Below, in pieces: positions 23,386-33,900 of a stretch of 46,736 nt of DNA. How positions within the stretch are numbered: the stretch's first letter is position 1; the number at the start of each line of letters is the position of its first letter. Source of the stretch: Planctomycetota bacterium. Lineage in GTDB: Bacteria; Planctomycetota; OFTM77. Position numbers and translations under genes: made by a program. The stretch is from NCBI GenBank assembly GCA_029260795.1, contig JAJDCO010000062.1, forward strand, positions 1 through 46,736, read 5' to 3'. The notes under the pieces were generated by a model that was not told the origin of the DNA, did not search any database, and was given only the letters and a program-made list of their open reading frames with translations.

Positions 23386-25099
23386 CTACCGGCGCCCGAC
23401 GCGCTTCCGACATCTGGCTGGACTGGCTGGACTGCTCGTCGTGCTGATCAGCTCCGACGTCGAATCGCAGACCGAGACCGGGTTGCGATTCACCGATATC
23501 GCCACCGAGTCGGGAGTGAAGTTCTCTCACAACTTCGGGGCCGACCAGCTCGAGCACGTCCTCATGACGACTGGCAGTGGCTGTGCTCTGTTCGACTACG
23601 ATGGCGACGGCTGGCTCGACGCTTTCCTTGTGAACGGGACGTTCCTCGACGAGCACGGTCGACGACGCCGCGACAAGATCACGCGTCACGGGCTGTTTCG
23701 AAATCGAGGAGACGGCACGTTCGAGAAGGTCACCCGCCAGGCCGGCTTCGTCGAGCCGACCTACGGACAAGGCGTCACCTGCGGTGACTACGACGGCGAT
23801 GGCCACGTCGACCTCTACCTGACCAACTACGGGGCCAACAAGCTCTATCGCAATCGGGGCGATGGCACGTTCGAGGACGTGACCGAGCGCTCGGGCACCG
23901 GGGACACCCGCTGGAGCACTGGTGCGGTGTTCTTCGACTACGACGGCGATGGAGATCTCGATCTGTTCGTCGCCAACTACGTCCAGTTCCAGCCCGACTC
24001 CAAGGCGCACGCTTCGGCGCTCTCCAAGCGAACCGGCTTCCGGTTCTTCCCGGGCCCCCGCGACTACGAGGCCGAGGAGGACGTGCTTTATCGCAACGAC
24101 GGCGATGGCACCTTCACCGACGTGGGACGCGAAGTCGGCTTGGCCTCGGGTGGCAAGGGCCTCAATGCCGTGGCTGCCGACTTCGACGACGACGGAGACC
24201 CGGACCTGTTCGTAGCCAACGATGCGACACCCAACTTCTTCTACCGCAACGATGGTGGCAAGCTCGTCGAGATCGCCCTCCAGTCTCGCACCGCGTACGA
24301 CCCCGACGGTGTCGAGACCGCCGCCATGGGCGTCGACATCGCCGACCTCGACGGGGATGCGCGCCTCGACCTCTACGTCACGAACATGGTCTTCGAGTTC
24401 AACAACCTGTATCGCAACCGGGGCGATCTCGTCTTCGACGACGTCACGCGGGCCTTCGGGCTCGATGAAGACAACTATCGCCACGTCGGATGGGCGACGC
24501 GATTCGAAGACTTCGATCTGGACGGCAATCTCGACTGCTTCGTGGCCAATGGGCACGTGGTCGACTACGTCGAAGGCTTCTCTCAGAGCATCACTTACGG
24601 ACAGCAGAACATGCTCTTCCTCGGGGACGGCCGAGGCCGCTTCGAGAACGTCGCCAACCAAGTCGGTGAGTGCTTCGGAAACAAACGCGTCAGCCGAGGC
24701 GCCGCCTTCGGGGACATCGACAACGACGGCGACATCGATCTCCTGATCTCGAACTCGGGCGGTCGAGCCGAGCTCCTGCGCAACGATCTTCCCCCGACCG
24801 ACCGGTGGCTGAAGCTCCGTCTACGAGGTCCCGCGCCCAACGTCTTCGCCATCGGTGCCCGGGTCACGGTGTTCCTCGCCCAGCGTCGGCACACGACCGA
24901 GGTCCGATTCTCCAGCTCCTACCTCAGCAGCAGCGACCCCACGATTCACTTGGGACTCGGTGCGGAGGACTCGGAAGGTCGCCTCGAGGTGAGGTGGCCG
25001 TCCGGTCAGCGATCCGAGCACCGTTGGCAGAAGGCGAAGGTGATCACGATCGAGGCACCCGAGCCCCAATCCGAAGATCGATCAGCTCAGGACCGCTGA
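23348..25099 (+). CDS. CRTAC1-like FG-GAP/ASPIC protein, secreted
   Basis: 583 aa, start ATG at 23348 inside the previous gene, the only start that keeps the hydrophobic signal (HLAGLAGLLVVLISSDVESQ). At least seven VCBS/FG-GAP units follow, with the hallmark CALFDYDGDGWLDAFLVNGT, CGDYDGDGHVDLYLTNYGAN, FFDYDGDGDLDLFVANYVQ and LFRNRGDGTFEKVTRQAGF lines. The C-terminal ASPIC/UnbV region is IGARVTVFLAQRR, HLGLGAEDS and VRWPSGQRSEHRW. The overlap with the barrel gene points to coupled translation. A surface or periplasmic Ca-binding propeller is likely; its ligand is not known. Confidence 0.9.
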   Translation: MPFTSPSSTTVSDYRRPTRFRHLAGLAGLLVVLISSDVESQTETGLRFTDIATESGVKFSHNFGADQLEHVLMTTGSGCALFDYDGDGWLDAFLVNGTFLDEHGRRRRDKITRHGLFRNRGDGTFEKVTRQAGFVEPTYGQGVTCGDYDGDGHVDLYLTNYGANKLYRNRGDGTFEDVTERSGTGDTRWSTGAVFFDYDGDGDLDLFVANYVQFQPDSKAHASALSKRTGFRFFPGPRDYEAEEDVLYRNDGDGTFTDVGREVGLASGGKGLNAVAADFDDDGDPDLFVANDATPNFFYRNDGGKLVEIALQSRTAYDPDGVETAAMGVDIADLDGDARLDLYVTNMVFEFNNLYRNRGDLVFDDVTRAFGLDEDNYRHVGWATRFEDFDLDGNLDCFVANGHVVDYVEGFSQSITYGQQNMLFLGDGRGRFENVANQVGECFGNKRVSRGAAFGDIDNDGDIDLLISNSGGRAELLRNDLPPTDRWLKLRLRGPAPNVFAIGARVTVFLAQRRHTTEVRFSSSYLSSSDPTIHLGLGAEDSEGRLEVRWPSGQRSEHRWQKAKVITIEAPEPQSEDRSAQDR

Positions 25100-25141
25100 G
25101 CGACATTCGAACGAGCCCGACAGCCCGAAGGAGGATTGACG

Positions 25142-28100
25142 ATGTGCCGGAACTTCTCGCTCGTGGCCACTCTGGCCCTGGCCGCCGGTCTCTGGGGCGG
25201 CTGCCGCCCCGACAATGACGACGTCGCCTCGAAGCCGAGCCCACCCTCAGCAGACCGTGCGCCGTCCAACCCGGAACCGAGCGAAGACCTGGCGGCCTCG
25301 AACGCCCTCGAGCAGCTCGACGGCCTCATCGGTCACTTCAACCGGGGCGTGAGCTTGATGGACCAGTACCGGCCCGTCGACGCCATCGCCGAGTTCGAGG
25401 AGGTCGTGCGCCTCCGACCCGACTGGCTGACGGGCCGCCTCAATTTGGGAATCGCGCTTCTCAACGCACAAGGCGACGAGTACTACGCTCGCGCCGAGGA
25501 GGTCCTGCGAGCGGTGATGGAGGCGGATCCCGAGAACCCTCGCGCCTTCTACTCACTCGGCATGCTCCTTCGCCACCTCGCCCGCTTCGAAGAGGCCCGC
25601 CAGCTCTTCGAACGCGTCTTGGAGCTCGACCCTGAGGACGGGGATGCCCACTTCCAGCTCGGCACGCTGATCCTCGCCGACGACCCCGAAGCGGCCACCA
25701 CCCACCTCGAGCAGGCGCTCGAGAAGATCCCCCATCACGAGTCCGCCGCCTACCGCCTCCAATCGCTCGTCTCGCGGAACGAGTCGTCGCGATCGCGCGA
25801 GCTGCTTCTCCGCTTCCAAGCGCTCAAGAAGTCCGGCGCCGGCGTGCACTCAGGCATGAAGTATGGCGAGATGGGTCGCTATGCCGACGTCGTGCGCCGC
25901 CTCGACCTCGAGGCCTCCCCGTCGCCGAATGCGCCCTTCCCTCTCACGTACCGCGACGTCGCTGCCGAGCTCGGGCTGACCGCCTCAGCGGGAGGACGAC
26001 CCGGTCGACCCTGTGAGCCGGTCGACGACGTGCTGCCGTCCTTCGGTCCCGGCTTGGCCTTGACCGACGTCGACGGCGACACGGACCTGGACCTCCTGAT
26101 CACGGCCCCCGATGAAAGCGTCTTGTGCTACGAGCTCGAGGCGGGTCGCTTCGTCGAGCGCTCGATCGAAGCCCTCGAGGGCACCTGGGCCAACGGAGCC
26201 TTCTTCGGAGACTACGACGGGGACGGAGATCCCGATCTCTTCCTCACGTGCTCGGGACCGAATCGCCTGTTTCGCAACGATCAGGACTGGCAGTTCGTGG
26301 AGGTCACGGACTCGAGCGGGATCGCCGGGACGAACGAGGTCAGCGTGGGCGCGAGCTGGGCCGACGCGGATCACGACGGCGATCTCGATCTTTTCGTCGC
26401 CCACTTCGGACGCACTGAAGAGAACGCGCCGCACGGCGCTCCGGACTCCCTCTGGCGCAACAACGGCGATGGGACCTTCTCCGACGTGTCCGTCGAGACC
26501 GGAACCGATGGCGGCGGCTCGCCTTCGGTGTCGGCGCTGTTCTTCGATGCCGACGACGACCGCGACCTCGATCTCTACGTGATCGATTCGGACGGGTCCC
26601 ATCGGCTCTATCGAAACGACCGCGTCGGCCAGTACACCGAGATCACGCAGCACTTCCCGGAGCTCGCGAACCCGGGCTTCGCCATCGGCGCGCTCCTCGG
26701 CGATGTCGACGGGAACGGGCACGACGACCTTTTCCTCCTGCGCGGATCCCGGCCGCCTCGCTGCGTCCTCCAACCTGCTCGAGGTCAGTTCGTCGTGGAC
26801 CGTCACTTCGAGGAGACGGCCAGCTCACTGGGCGGCGCCACCAGCGCCAGCCTGGGCGACCTCGACCTGGACGGCGACCTCGACCTGGTCCTGCTCGATG
26901 CCGGACCGGTGGGCCAGCCCCTCACTCATCGCGTGCTGTTGAACGACGGTCGCGGGCGATTCACTCTCGGACCGAGCTTGGGCGAAGGCGGCTCGATCGC
27001 CCGGGCCCGGGGTGCGGCAGCCTGGGATATCGATGGTGATGGCATGCTCGAGATCCTGGTCGCTCGCGTCGGCGCTCCCCCAGAGATCTGGAAGGCGACC
27101 GCCATCCCCGATCGCCACTGGCTCGAAGTCTGCCCTCGTCTCGATGGCGGCGAGAAGCCCTGGCCCGAGCCGACCGGAGTCGGGCTGCGAGTCGAGGTCA
27201 AGACCGGACGTGAGATCCAAGCCGGCAGCGTGACGCCCAGCCACGGATACCTCACCAGCCTGCCGCCCCGAAAGCACTTCGGGCTCGGCAACGCCGCGAC
27301 CGCCGACTACGTTCGCCTCACCTGGCCCGATGCCGTACTGCAAAGCGAGCTCGAGATCGCCAGCGACCATCCTTGGCGCGTGCACAAGGTCAGCCGGAAG
27401 CCCTCCTCCTGTCCGGTCCTCTTCAGCTGGGACGGGGAGCGCTTCGCTTTCGTGACGGACTTCCTGGGAGTCGGAGGCCTCGGGTTCTTCGTGGCGCCGG
27501 GCGAGTATGCTCCCCCCGATCCGACCGAGGACGTCCGGATTCCGAGCGAGCTCATCCAGCCTCGGAACGGGCGCTATCTCCTGCGGGTCGCCGAGCCCCT
27601 CGAGGAGGTGACCTATCTCGATGAGCTACACCTCATCGCCTACGATCATCCGGAGGGCTGGGAGGTCTATCCCGACGAGCGCTTCTCGGGAAGTGAGCCC
27701 TTCGCGACCGGGGAGCCGCATGCCGTCGCCCAGAGAATCCGGCCGCGGCGCGCGACGACCGACCGCGGGTCGAACGTGCTCGAGCGCCTGGAGGCGATCG
27801 ATCGCCGATACGTCGAGCCTCCCCGAGATGAGCGCTTCGTCGGATACGCCCGCGAGCACTGGCTCGAGCTCGACTTCGGAGATCAGCTCGCGAGCGCGAC
27901 CTCCAGCGATCGGATCATCCTCTACCTCTACGGCTGGGTGGAGTACACCTACTCCCACGTCAACTACGCCGCCTACCAAGCGGGCTTGTCCCTGCGCTCG
28001 CCCTCACTCGAGGTTCCGACCGCAGAAGGTGGTTGGCGCACGAGCCTCGCCGAAATGGGGTTTCCGGCAGGCCTCCCTCGCATGATGACCGTGGACATCT

Positions 28101-28648
28101 CGGACGCGGGCGTTCGAGAACAGGGTCGCCTACGAATTCGAACCAACATGGAGGTCTTCTGGGACGAGGCCTTCGTGGCCATCGATGTGGCAGACGCCAC
28201 GATTCGTCGTCACAGCCTGCGTCCGCTCAGTGCGGAGCTCCGGCTCTTGGGCTACCCTCGCGAGTACTCTCCCGACGGAGCGGATCCCACGCTCTACGAC
28301 TACGACCGCGTGGATCCCGGTCTCCCGTTCAAGAGCCTCGCCGGCGACCACACGCGATTCGGCGACGTGCGGGCTCTGTTGAGCCAGGTCGATGATCGCT
28401 TCGTCATCATGGGACGCGGCGAAGAAATCGCCCTCGAGTTCGAGGCCAGCGCCCTCCCTCCGCTCGCCCCTGGCTGGTCCCGAACCCTCGTCCTCCACGC
28501 CGAAGGCTATTGCAAGGATATGGACCTCTACACGGCGTTCCCCGACACCGTCGAGCCGCTTCCGTACCGCAACATGGAGAACTATCCACCGTCGCAACCG
28601 CTGCAACGACCGCATCCGCTCGAGAACTCACGACGCTTGGGACGATGA
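25142..28648 (+). CDS. TPR + FG-GAP/ASPIC lipoprotein with an extra C-terminal domain
   Basis: ATG at 25142 follows GGAGG by seven bases (TTG at 25136 is too close to it). Signal SLVATLALAAGLWGGC with Cys as a lipidation site. Residues about 58-205 are four or so TPR units (NRGVSLMDQYRPVDAIAEF, LGMLLRHLARFEEARQLFER). Residues about 285-620 are FG-GAP units with DVDGDTDLDLLIT, DYDGDGDPDLFLT and DADHDGDLDLFVA loops. ASPIC/UnbV lies at about 655-745. From about 757 comes a further region of 400 residues, starting CPVLFSWDGERFAFVTDFLG, that I do not recognise as a named domain though similar tails occur in TPR/ASPIC proteins. 1169 aa; last gene of the Rrf2-linked operon, converging with the helicase gene. 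Confidence 0.88.
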   Translation: MCRNFSLVATLALAAGLWGGCRPDNDDVASKPSPPSADRAPSNPEPSEDLAASNALEQLDGLIGHFNRGVSLMDQYRPVDAIAEFEEVVRLRPDWLTGRLNLGIALLNAQGDEYYARAEEVLRAVMEADPENPRAFYSLGMLLRHLARFEEARQLFERVLELDPEDGDAHFQLGTLILADDPEAATTHLEQALEKIPHHESAAYRLQSLVSRNESSRSRELLLRFQALKKSGAGVHSGMKYGEMGRYADVVRRLDLEASPSPNAPFPLTYRDVAAELGLTASAGGRPGRPCEPVDDVLPSFGPGLALTDVDGDTDLDLLITAPDESVLCYELEAGRFVERSIEALEGTWANGAFFGDYDGDGDPDLFLTCSGPNRLFRNDQDWQFVEVTDSSGIAGTNEVSVGASWADADHDGDLDLFVAHFGRTEENAPHGAPDSLWRNNGDGTFSDVSVETGTDGGGSPSVSALFFDADDDRDLDLYVIDSDGSHRLYRNDRVGQYTEITQHFPELANPGFAIGALLGDVDGNGHDDLFLLRGSRPPRCVLQPARGQFVVDRHFEETASSLGGATSASLGDLDLDGDLDLVLLDAGPVGQPLTHRVLLNDGRGRFTLGPSLGEGGSIARARGAAAWDIDGDGMLEILVARVGAPPEIWKATAIPDRHWLEVCPRLDGGEKPWPEPTGVGLRVEVKTGREIQAGSVTPSHGYLTSLPPRKHFGLGNAATADYVRLTWPDAVLQSELEIASDHPWRVHKVSRKPSSCPVLFSWDGERFAFVTDFLGVGGLGFFVAPGEYAPPDPTEDVRIPSELIQPRNGRYLLRVAEPLEEVTYLDELHLIAYDHPEGWEVYPDERFSGSEPFATGEPHAVAQRIRPRRATTDRGSNVLERLEAIDRRYVEPPRDERFVGYAREHWLELDFGDQLASATSSDRIILYLYGWVEYTYSHVNYAAYQAGLSLRSPSLEVPTAEGGWRTSLAEMGFPAGLPRMMTVDISDAGVREQGRLRIRTNMEVFWDEAFVAIDVADATIRRHSLRPLSAELRLLGYPREYSPDGADPTLYDYDRVDPGLPFKSLAGDHTRFGDVRALLSQVDDRFVIMGRGEEIALEFEASALPPLAPGWSRTLVLHAEGYCKDMDLYTAFPDTVEPLPYRNMENYPPSQPLQRPHPLENSRRLGR

Positions 28649-28682
28649 GGTGTGCACCGCCGTGAGACAGCCACGCGGTCGT

Positions 28683-30992
28683 TCACCGAATCTGGAGGCC
28701 ACCCATCAGGAGCGGGCTGGGAGCAGTCTCAGGAGTGTCCGGCCGCTCGGGTAGCCAGCGTTCGAGGTCGCGGAGTAGCTGGTCCTCGGTCACGGACGAG
28801 GCGCGGTGCTCCAGATCATCGAGGAGCAGCTCGACTCCGGCCATCGGTCGCATCGACAACCGATCGAGGACACTTCCAAGCCGCGCCACCGCGCCGAGTC
28901 TCTCGAGGCGCAGAGCTTCACTGAGACGTCGCTCGAGCTGCTCGATCAATCGTCGGCGCGCCGGAGGCACCGGCCCCGAATCGCTCGGGGCCGTGCTCCC
29001 CATCTCGGGCCACGCTCGGCGACTGTGTGCGACGGCTCGGGCGAAGCGGTCGTCGACGGCTCCCGCGTCCCGAAGAGAGGACCCGAAGCGCCTCAAGTGA
29101 TCGGCGATCCGCTCGGCTTCCCACCAGAGCTGGCGACTCGATCGATGATAAAAGCTCCAAAGTGTGGGTCGACCGGAGACGCCTTGGAGACAAACGAGCT
29201 CTCCCATCGCCTGCGCGGGCGCTCCCGTCGCCGCCAGGCAGTCGCAGGCCGGGCGAGCGCCGCGCCGGACCACCTCGATCCGGAGCCACTCGAGCGCCGA
29301 TCCGCTCGTGATCGACAGCGTCGGCGCCGGGGTTCGACTCGCCGGCCCCGCGTCGGAGGGCTCGTCGTCCAGGACCGGTGCATCGATTCCCAGGAGCTCG
29401 ATCGCGGCCAGTCGCTTTCGTCGGAGCGCGGCCAGGATCGGAGCGAGCAGGTCGGCTTCGTGCGGACGGAGCGTCCAGAGACAGACGGAGTCGTGGGAGG
29501 CACCGATCCGATCGACGCGGCCCGCGCGCTGCTCCAGGCGCACTGGGTTCCAGGGCAAGTCGTAGCTCACGACATGGCGAGCATCTTGCAGGTTGGTACC
29601 TTCCGCCAGAAGATCCGTGGTCACGAGGACGTCGATCCGCTCCCGAGGCGAGACGAGCCGGCCCTGAGCGCGCGGGGCGAATCGACCGAGCAGCTCCTGG
29701 CGATCGATCGGGCGACCGTCCAAGCGCGCCTCGCGCGCGTCCAGACGAGCGACTCGCCGCGGGACCTCGAGCAGCCGCTGAGCCAAGTCGACGACGGTGT
29801 CTCGAAACTCGCTGAAGACGACCACCGGCTCACCTTCCGGGAGCTCCCGAAGCTGCGCGATCAGGGCCTCGGCCTTCGTGTCACGATCCCAAGTCCGAAT
29901 CGATCCGCACCATTCCTCCAACGCTCGTCCGGCCCGCGCGACCTCGGGTCGAGCCTCACCCAAGCGCTCGCCGAGCAAGAACTCCCAGAAGATCCCCTGC
30001 TGTGCTCGCTCGTTCCGGAACCAGCGCCGATGAGACGCGCGCGTCAGCCGGCGTCCTTGGTGGGCTGCCTCGACCCAGCGCCGAAAGAAGCGACTCTGAC
30101 GCGCCAGCGACATCGCGAATGCGGCCCGACTGCTCTCGAGGCGGCGGACCCACCCGAGAGCCAGGAGGGCTCCCCAACCGTCACGGCCCGGCTCTTCGAC
30201 CGGCAGCCAGCGCCTGGCTTCCTCGAGACGCCGAACGTGCTCGGCCAGCTGGCCGCCATAGACCTCGTCGAGCGAGTAGTCGATCGACGCGAGCTTCCGC
30301 CGGGGAAAGCCGCGTCCACTCGGTGACATGAAGCGCACCACGTCACGACGTCGCCGACGAATCATCACGCGGCCGAGCCAAGCGGCATCGCCTCCGTCGA
30401 CCACCTTTCCAATCGCCGCCTCGAGGCTCTCGATCCCCAGTCGTTGCTCACCGGCGCCGTCGAGGAACAAGCTCAGGAGCGAGCGGAGATCATCGGGCGA
30501 GTTGTTGACCGGAGTGGCGGTCAGTAGCAGCACGGATCGTCCCACGACAAACCGTGCCAGCCCCGAGTACCTACGCGTGGCCGCGTTGCGAAACCGATGC
30601 GCCTCGTCGACGATCACCAGCGAGGCATCTCCGATCCGGGAGAGGTCCACCGTGCGGCGGGCGAGGATATCGTGCCCGAGCACCGTCAAAGGCACCTCGA
30701 AGCGCCGCGCCACGTCTCGCCACATCTCGACGAGGCTCGCCGGCACGAACGCGACACTCGACTGGCCGCGGCGATGAGCGCGCACCGCGATCGCGACCGC
30801 GACCCACGTCTTGCCGAGCCCGACGGCGTCCGCCAGCAGCACCCCGCCCCAGTCGATCAAGGCCGCCTCGATCTCGAAGACCGCGGCTCGTTGATGTGGA
30901 GCCAAACGCTCGAGCTCCGAAGCGGGCCGCTCATCGAGTGCCGCGCCGCGGGCCTCCAGAAGACCCGCGATCACATCCCAGAAGCCGCTCAC
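28683..30992 (-). CDS. SNF2-type DNA helicase of a methyltransferase-helicase defence module
   Basis: 769 aa. Start GTG at 30992 overlaps the methyltransferase TGA (GTGA), giving VSGFWDVIAGLLEARG. Superfamily 2 motifs are complete: I ADAVGLGKTWVAV (54-66), II VDEAHRF (DEAH at 129-132), III LLLTATPVNNS (156-166), then VVVFSEFRDTVVDLAQRLL, VLVTTDLLAEGTNLQ, YDLPWNPVRLEQRAGRVDRI near 480-500. The last 200 residues are charged and unassigned. This is the RapA/SNF2 layout found in DISARM class 1 DrmD and similar phage-defence helicases. No nuclease domain is visible. Close coupling to the adenine methyltransferase implies one module. Confidence 0.88.
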   Translation of the reverse strand: MSGFWDVIAGLLEARGAALDERPASELERLAPHQRAAVFEIEAALIDWGGVLLADAVGLGKTWVAVAIAVRAHRRGQSSVAFVPASLVEMWRDVARRFEVPLTVLGHDILARRTVDLSRIGDASLVIVDEAHRFRNAATRRYSGLARFVVGRSVLLLTATPVNNSPDDLRSLLSLFLDGAGEQRLGIESLEAAIGKVVDGGDAAWLGRVMIRRRRRDVVRFMSPSGRGFPRRKLASIDYSLDEVYGGQLAEHVRRLEEARRWLPVEEPGRDGWGALLALGWVRRLESSRAAFAMSLARQSRFFRRWVEAAHQGRRLTRASHRRWFRNERAQQGIFWEFLLGERLGEARPEVARAGRALEEWCGSIRTWDRDTKAEALIAQLRELPEGEPVVVFSEFRDTVVDLAQRLLEVPRRVARLDAREARLDGRPIDRQELLGRFAPRAQGRLVSPRERIDVLVTTDLLAEGTNLQDARHVVSYDLPWNPVRLEQRAGRVDRIGASHDSVCLWTLRPHEADLLAPILAALRRKRLAAIELLGIDAPVLDDEPSDAGPASRTPAPTLSITSGSALEWLRIEVVRRGARPACDCLAATGAPAQAMGELVCLQGVSGRPTLWSFYHRSSRQLWWEAERIADHLRRFGSSLRDAGAVDDRFARAVAHSRRAWPEMGSTAPSDSGPVPPARRRLIEQLERRLSEALRLERLGAVARLGSVLDRLSMRPMAGVELLLDDLEHRASSVTEDQLLRDLERWLPERPDTPETAPSPLLMGGLQIR

Positions 30993-33900
30993 CGAACCGA
31001 TCCCACCATCGCTCTCAAGACCTCGAGCTGCTCCGCCTTCAATCCGATCGCCGACGCGACGCACTGATCGAGCGCGGTCGAGACGTCCTCACCCGCAGCG
31101 CCTCGACGAGCGAGCGCGGCGAGCGTGCTGCGCTCGCGAGCGCGCAGTGCGCCCGGACCGGGACAGCAACCGAGCACCCACGAGAAAAAGCGTCGGTATC
31201 CCCCCTTGGCCGGCTCGGCGAGGGCACCCGCGAAGGCACGGATCGGTGCGCTGTTGAGCCAGGCCGTGAGGACTTGGCTCCACTCCTCGGAGGGTACGGC
31301 GAGGTAGTACACCGAGTTGAGGGGGACCGCTGCGTCCGGAGGGAGAGCGGCCGCCTCGAGCCGGCGGCCGACGTCGTTCCACACCAACCGATGCTCGGAC
31401 GCCGCGCCCCGCGTCCGAAACAGGCTCCACCATGGCGAAGCACCCACGTCGGGACGACGCTGCAGGCGAGAGCGGTGCGGCGCGAGCCACTCGGTCAGGA
31501 GCGGTGGCAGATCGGCTCGCGGCGTCCCGCCTGCTTCGTGGGTCCAGACCATCCACTGCCGAGTCCGGATCCGAAACGCCTGAACGTCTCGTCCACGCAC
31601 CACCGGTCGCACGACTCCCGCCTCGACACGCCCACTTCGCCCGTGCCGATCGGTGACCTGCACCGTCTGATCGTCTACCGGCTCGACCTGGTCGAGGAGA
31701 AAGCACTCATTGGCGCCTGTCAGCACTCCCCGGCCGAGCCGCCCCAGCTTCCATTCACCCAGAGGCCGCGTGCTTCCCTGGAGCATTCGGAGGGCTTCGC
31801 GCTGATGTCGCGTCACGAGCCACCACGGCGAGGCAGGATCATCGGGGATCACGCGCAGCTCGGACGCCTTGCCATCGCAACACCGCGGGCGTTGGCCGAG
31901 ATGACTGCGCACGCGGACCGGAACGCCGGAGCCGGGCGTCGGCGCGGCGCGCAGCCAGAGGGCGATGGGATAGGTATCGGCGCGAAAGAGATCCGTCGGG
32001 GCGCGGCTCCAGTCTTCGAGGCGTCGGACCGTCGCTCGGGCCAGGCGTTGGCGAAGGCCGCCCCCACTCAGGCACTGGAGCAGCTTGGCTGGCAAGAGCA
32101 GGCCGAGCTGACCGTCCGGGCGACAGAGAGCCAGGCTGGCCTCGACGAAGGCGGCTGCCAGATCGGGCTGAGCCGCGAAGCCTCCGGTGACACCTCCGAG
32201 GCGAGCGCCTCGCTGCCACGCCGCGTGGGCGAAGACCTCGTAGCGCTCGACGAGCCGCACGCGATCGTCGCGGGCGATGCGCTGCCATCGAATCCACGGC
32301 GGATTGCCGACGACGGCATGGAAGCCGCCTCGCTCCAGCACGTCCGACAGATGCACCTCGGGCGTGAAGAAAGGCAGCTCGTCGGCTTCGTGGATTCGAC
32401 GCCGCCATCGAAGCAATCGTCCGCGCTCGAGGCGCAGCCGACGGAGGAAGCGCCGGTCGTCGCGGCTCGGGCTGCGGCCCCCGAAGAGGTCACGGGCCTC
32501 GGCGAATCGTTGTCGTGCGGCGCGCGCGTTCTCGGCCAACCGCGTCTCGACCAGCGAGAGCGCCAGAGCGCGCTCGGCTTCGCGAATCTCCTTTTGAAGG
32601 GTGCGCTTCTCGGCGCCACTGGCCGCCGGATACTTGCGTCGGAGCGATTCCAACCGGCGGACCGGCTCGACCGGGAGTGGTGCGCGACCACGCTGAAACG
32701 GCAAGGGGGGCAGCAGCGCGTTTCCCTGGCGGATCCGATGATCGAGGTTGGGGAGCGGTGCAAGCGAGTCGCCGGCCTCACAGACGATGGCCAGCCAGAG
32801 ACGGAGCTCGCACAGCTTGATGGCGCCGCGGTCGATGTCGATGCCGAAGAGATTAGTCTGCACGATGGCGCGCGAGAGCGTCGACCGGGACGCCTCCGGG
32901 GACAGCGCGGCGCGCAGCGCGAGCAAGCGCTGCAGCACGCCCAGGAGGAAGGCCCCCGATCCACAGGCGGGATCGAGCACCTTCAGCGCACGGGCGGCCT
33001 GGCTCAGCGCTCGTCGATCCTCGGCCGGCAAGGACCCGACGGCCGCGGGCTCCTCCAAGGCTCGACGCACGCGGCGCAGCGCCACGCCACTCTGCGCTGC
33101 CAGCGCTGCCACCAGCACGTCGTCGACGATCAGGCTCACGAGAGGCCGCGGCGTGTAGAAAGCTCCCGCACCCTTGCGGGCATCGGACTCCATCAGCTCT
33201 TCGAACACCTGGCCCAGCATCTCGGGATCGACCGACGTGCCCGGGTCGTCAGGCCGGTCCTCACGCACGGTGAAGTTGTAACGCTCGAGGAGCTCGTCGA
33301 AGAGGGGGACGAGCGCGGTGTCGGGGACGTCGAGGCCCGGGTAGCGGCACTCGAGAGCGTCCTTCTCGAAGAGCCCGCCGTTCAGGTACGGGATGCGACC
33401 CAAGCGACGCGCAGCGACAGTGCGACGCGTCACCGGCGTGTTCAAGACTTCGAAGAAGAGCACTCGGAGGCGACTTCGATAGACACTCGCGCGCGTCGAT
33501 CCCGGCTCTGCGATGAGACGCGCGAAGAAGCGCGGCGAGCCGTCGAGCCAGCCGCGGCGTTGCAGAAAGTAGAGGAACACGAGCCGCGACATCTGCAAGA
33601 GCGCGAGGGCCCGACGGTGCCGCGTGGCGCGGGCGGTGCCGTGGGGTACGCCCTCGAGCGCCTCCGCCAACCGGTCGCGATGAGCCCGGAACTGCCGAAA
33701 GAAACTGCGGCTCACCGACTCGCGCCCCAGCGCCAGCCCGACCCGGGCGGCGAGCTCGGCACCCGACTCCTCGCCCCGAGGAGCCAGCGCTCGAAGCACC
33801 TCGACGTCCGTCCGCCCCGGAGCCGAGCGATCGATCCGCAACGTGCGCACGGTCGGTCCCGAGGGGCCTTGAGTGCGACCCGCCAGGGTCAGCTCGGCGC

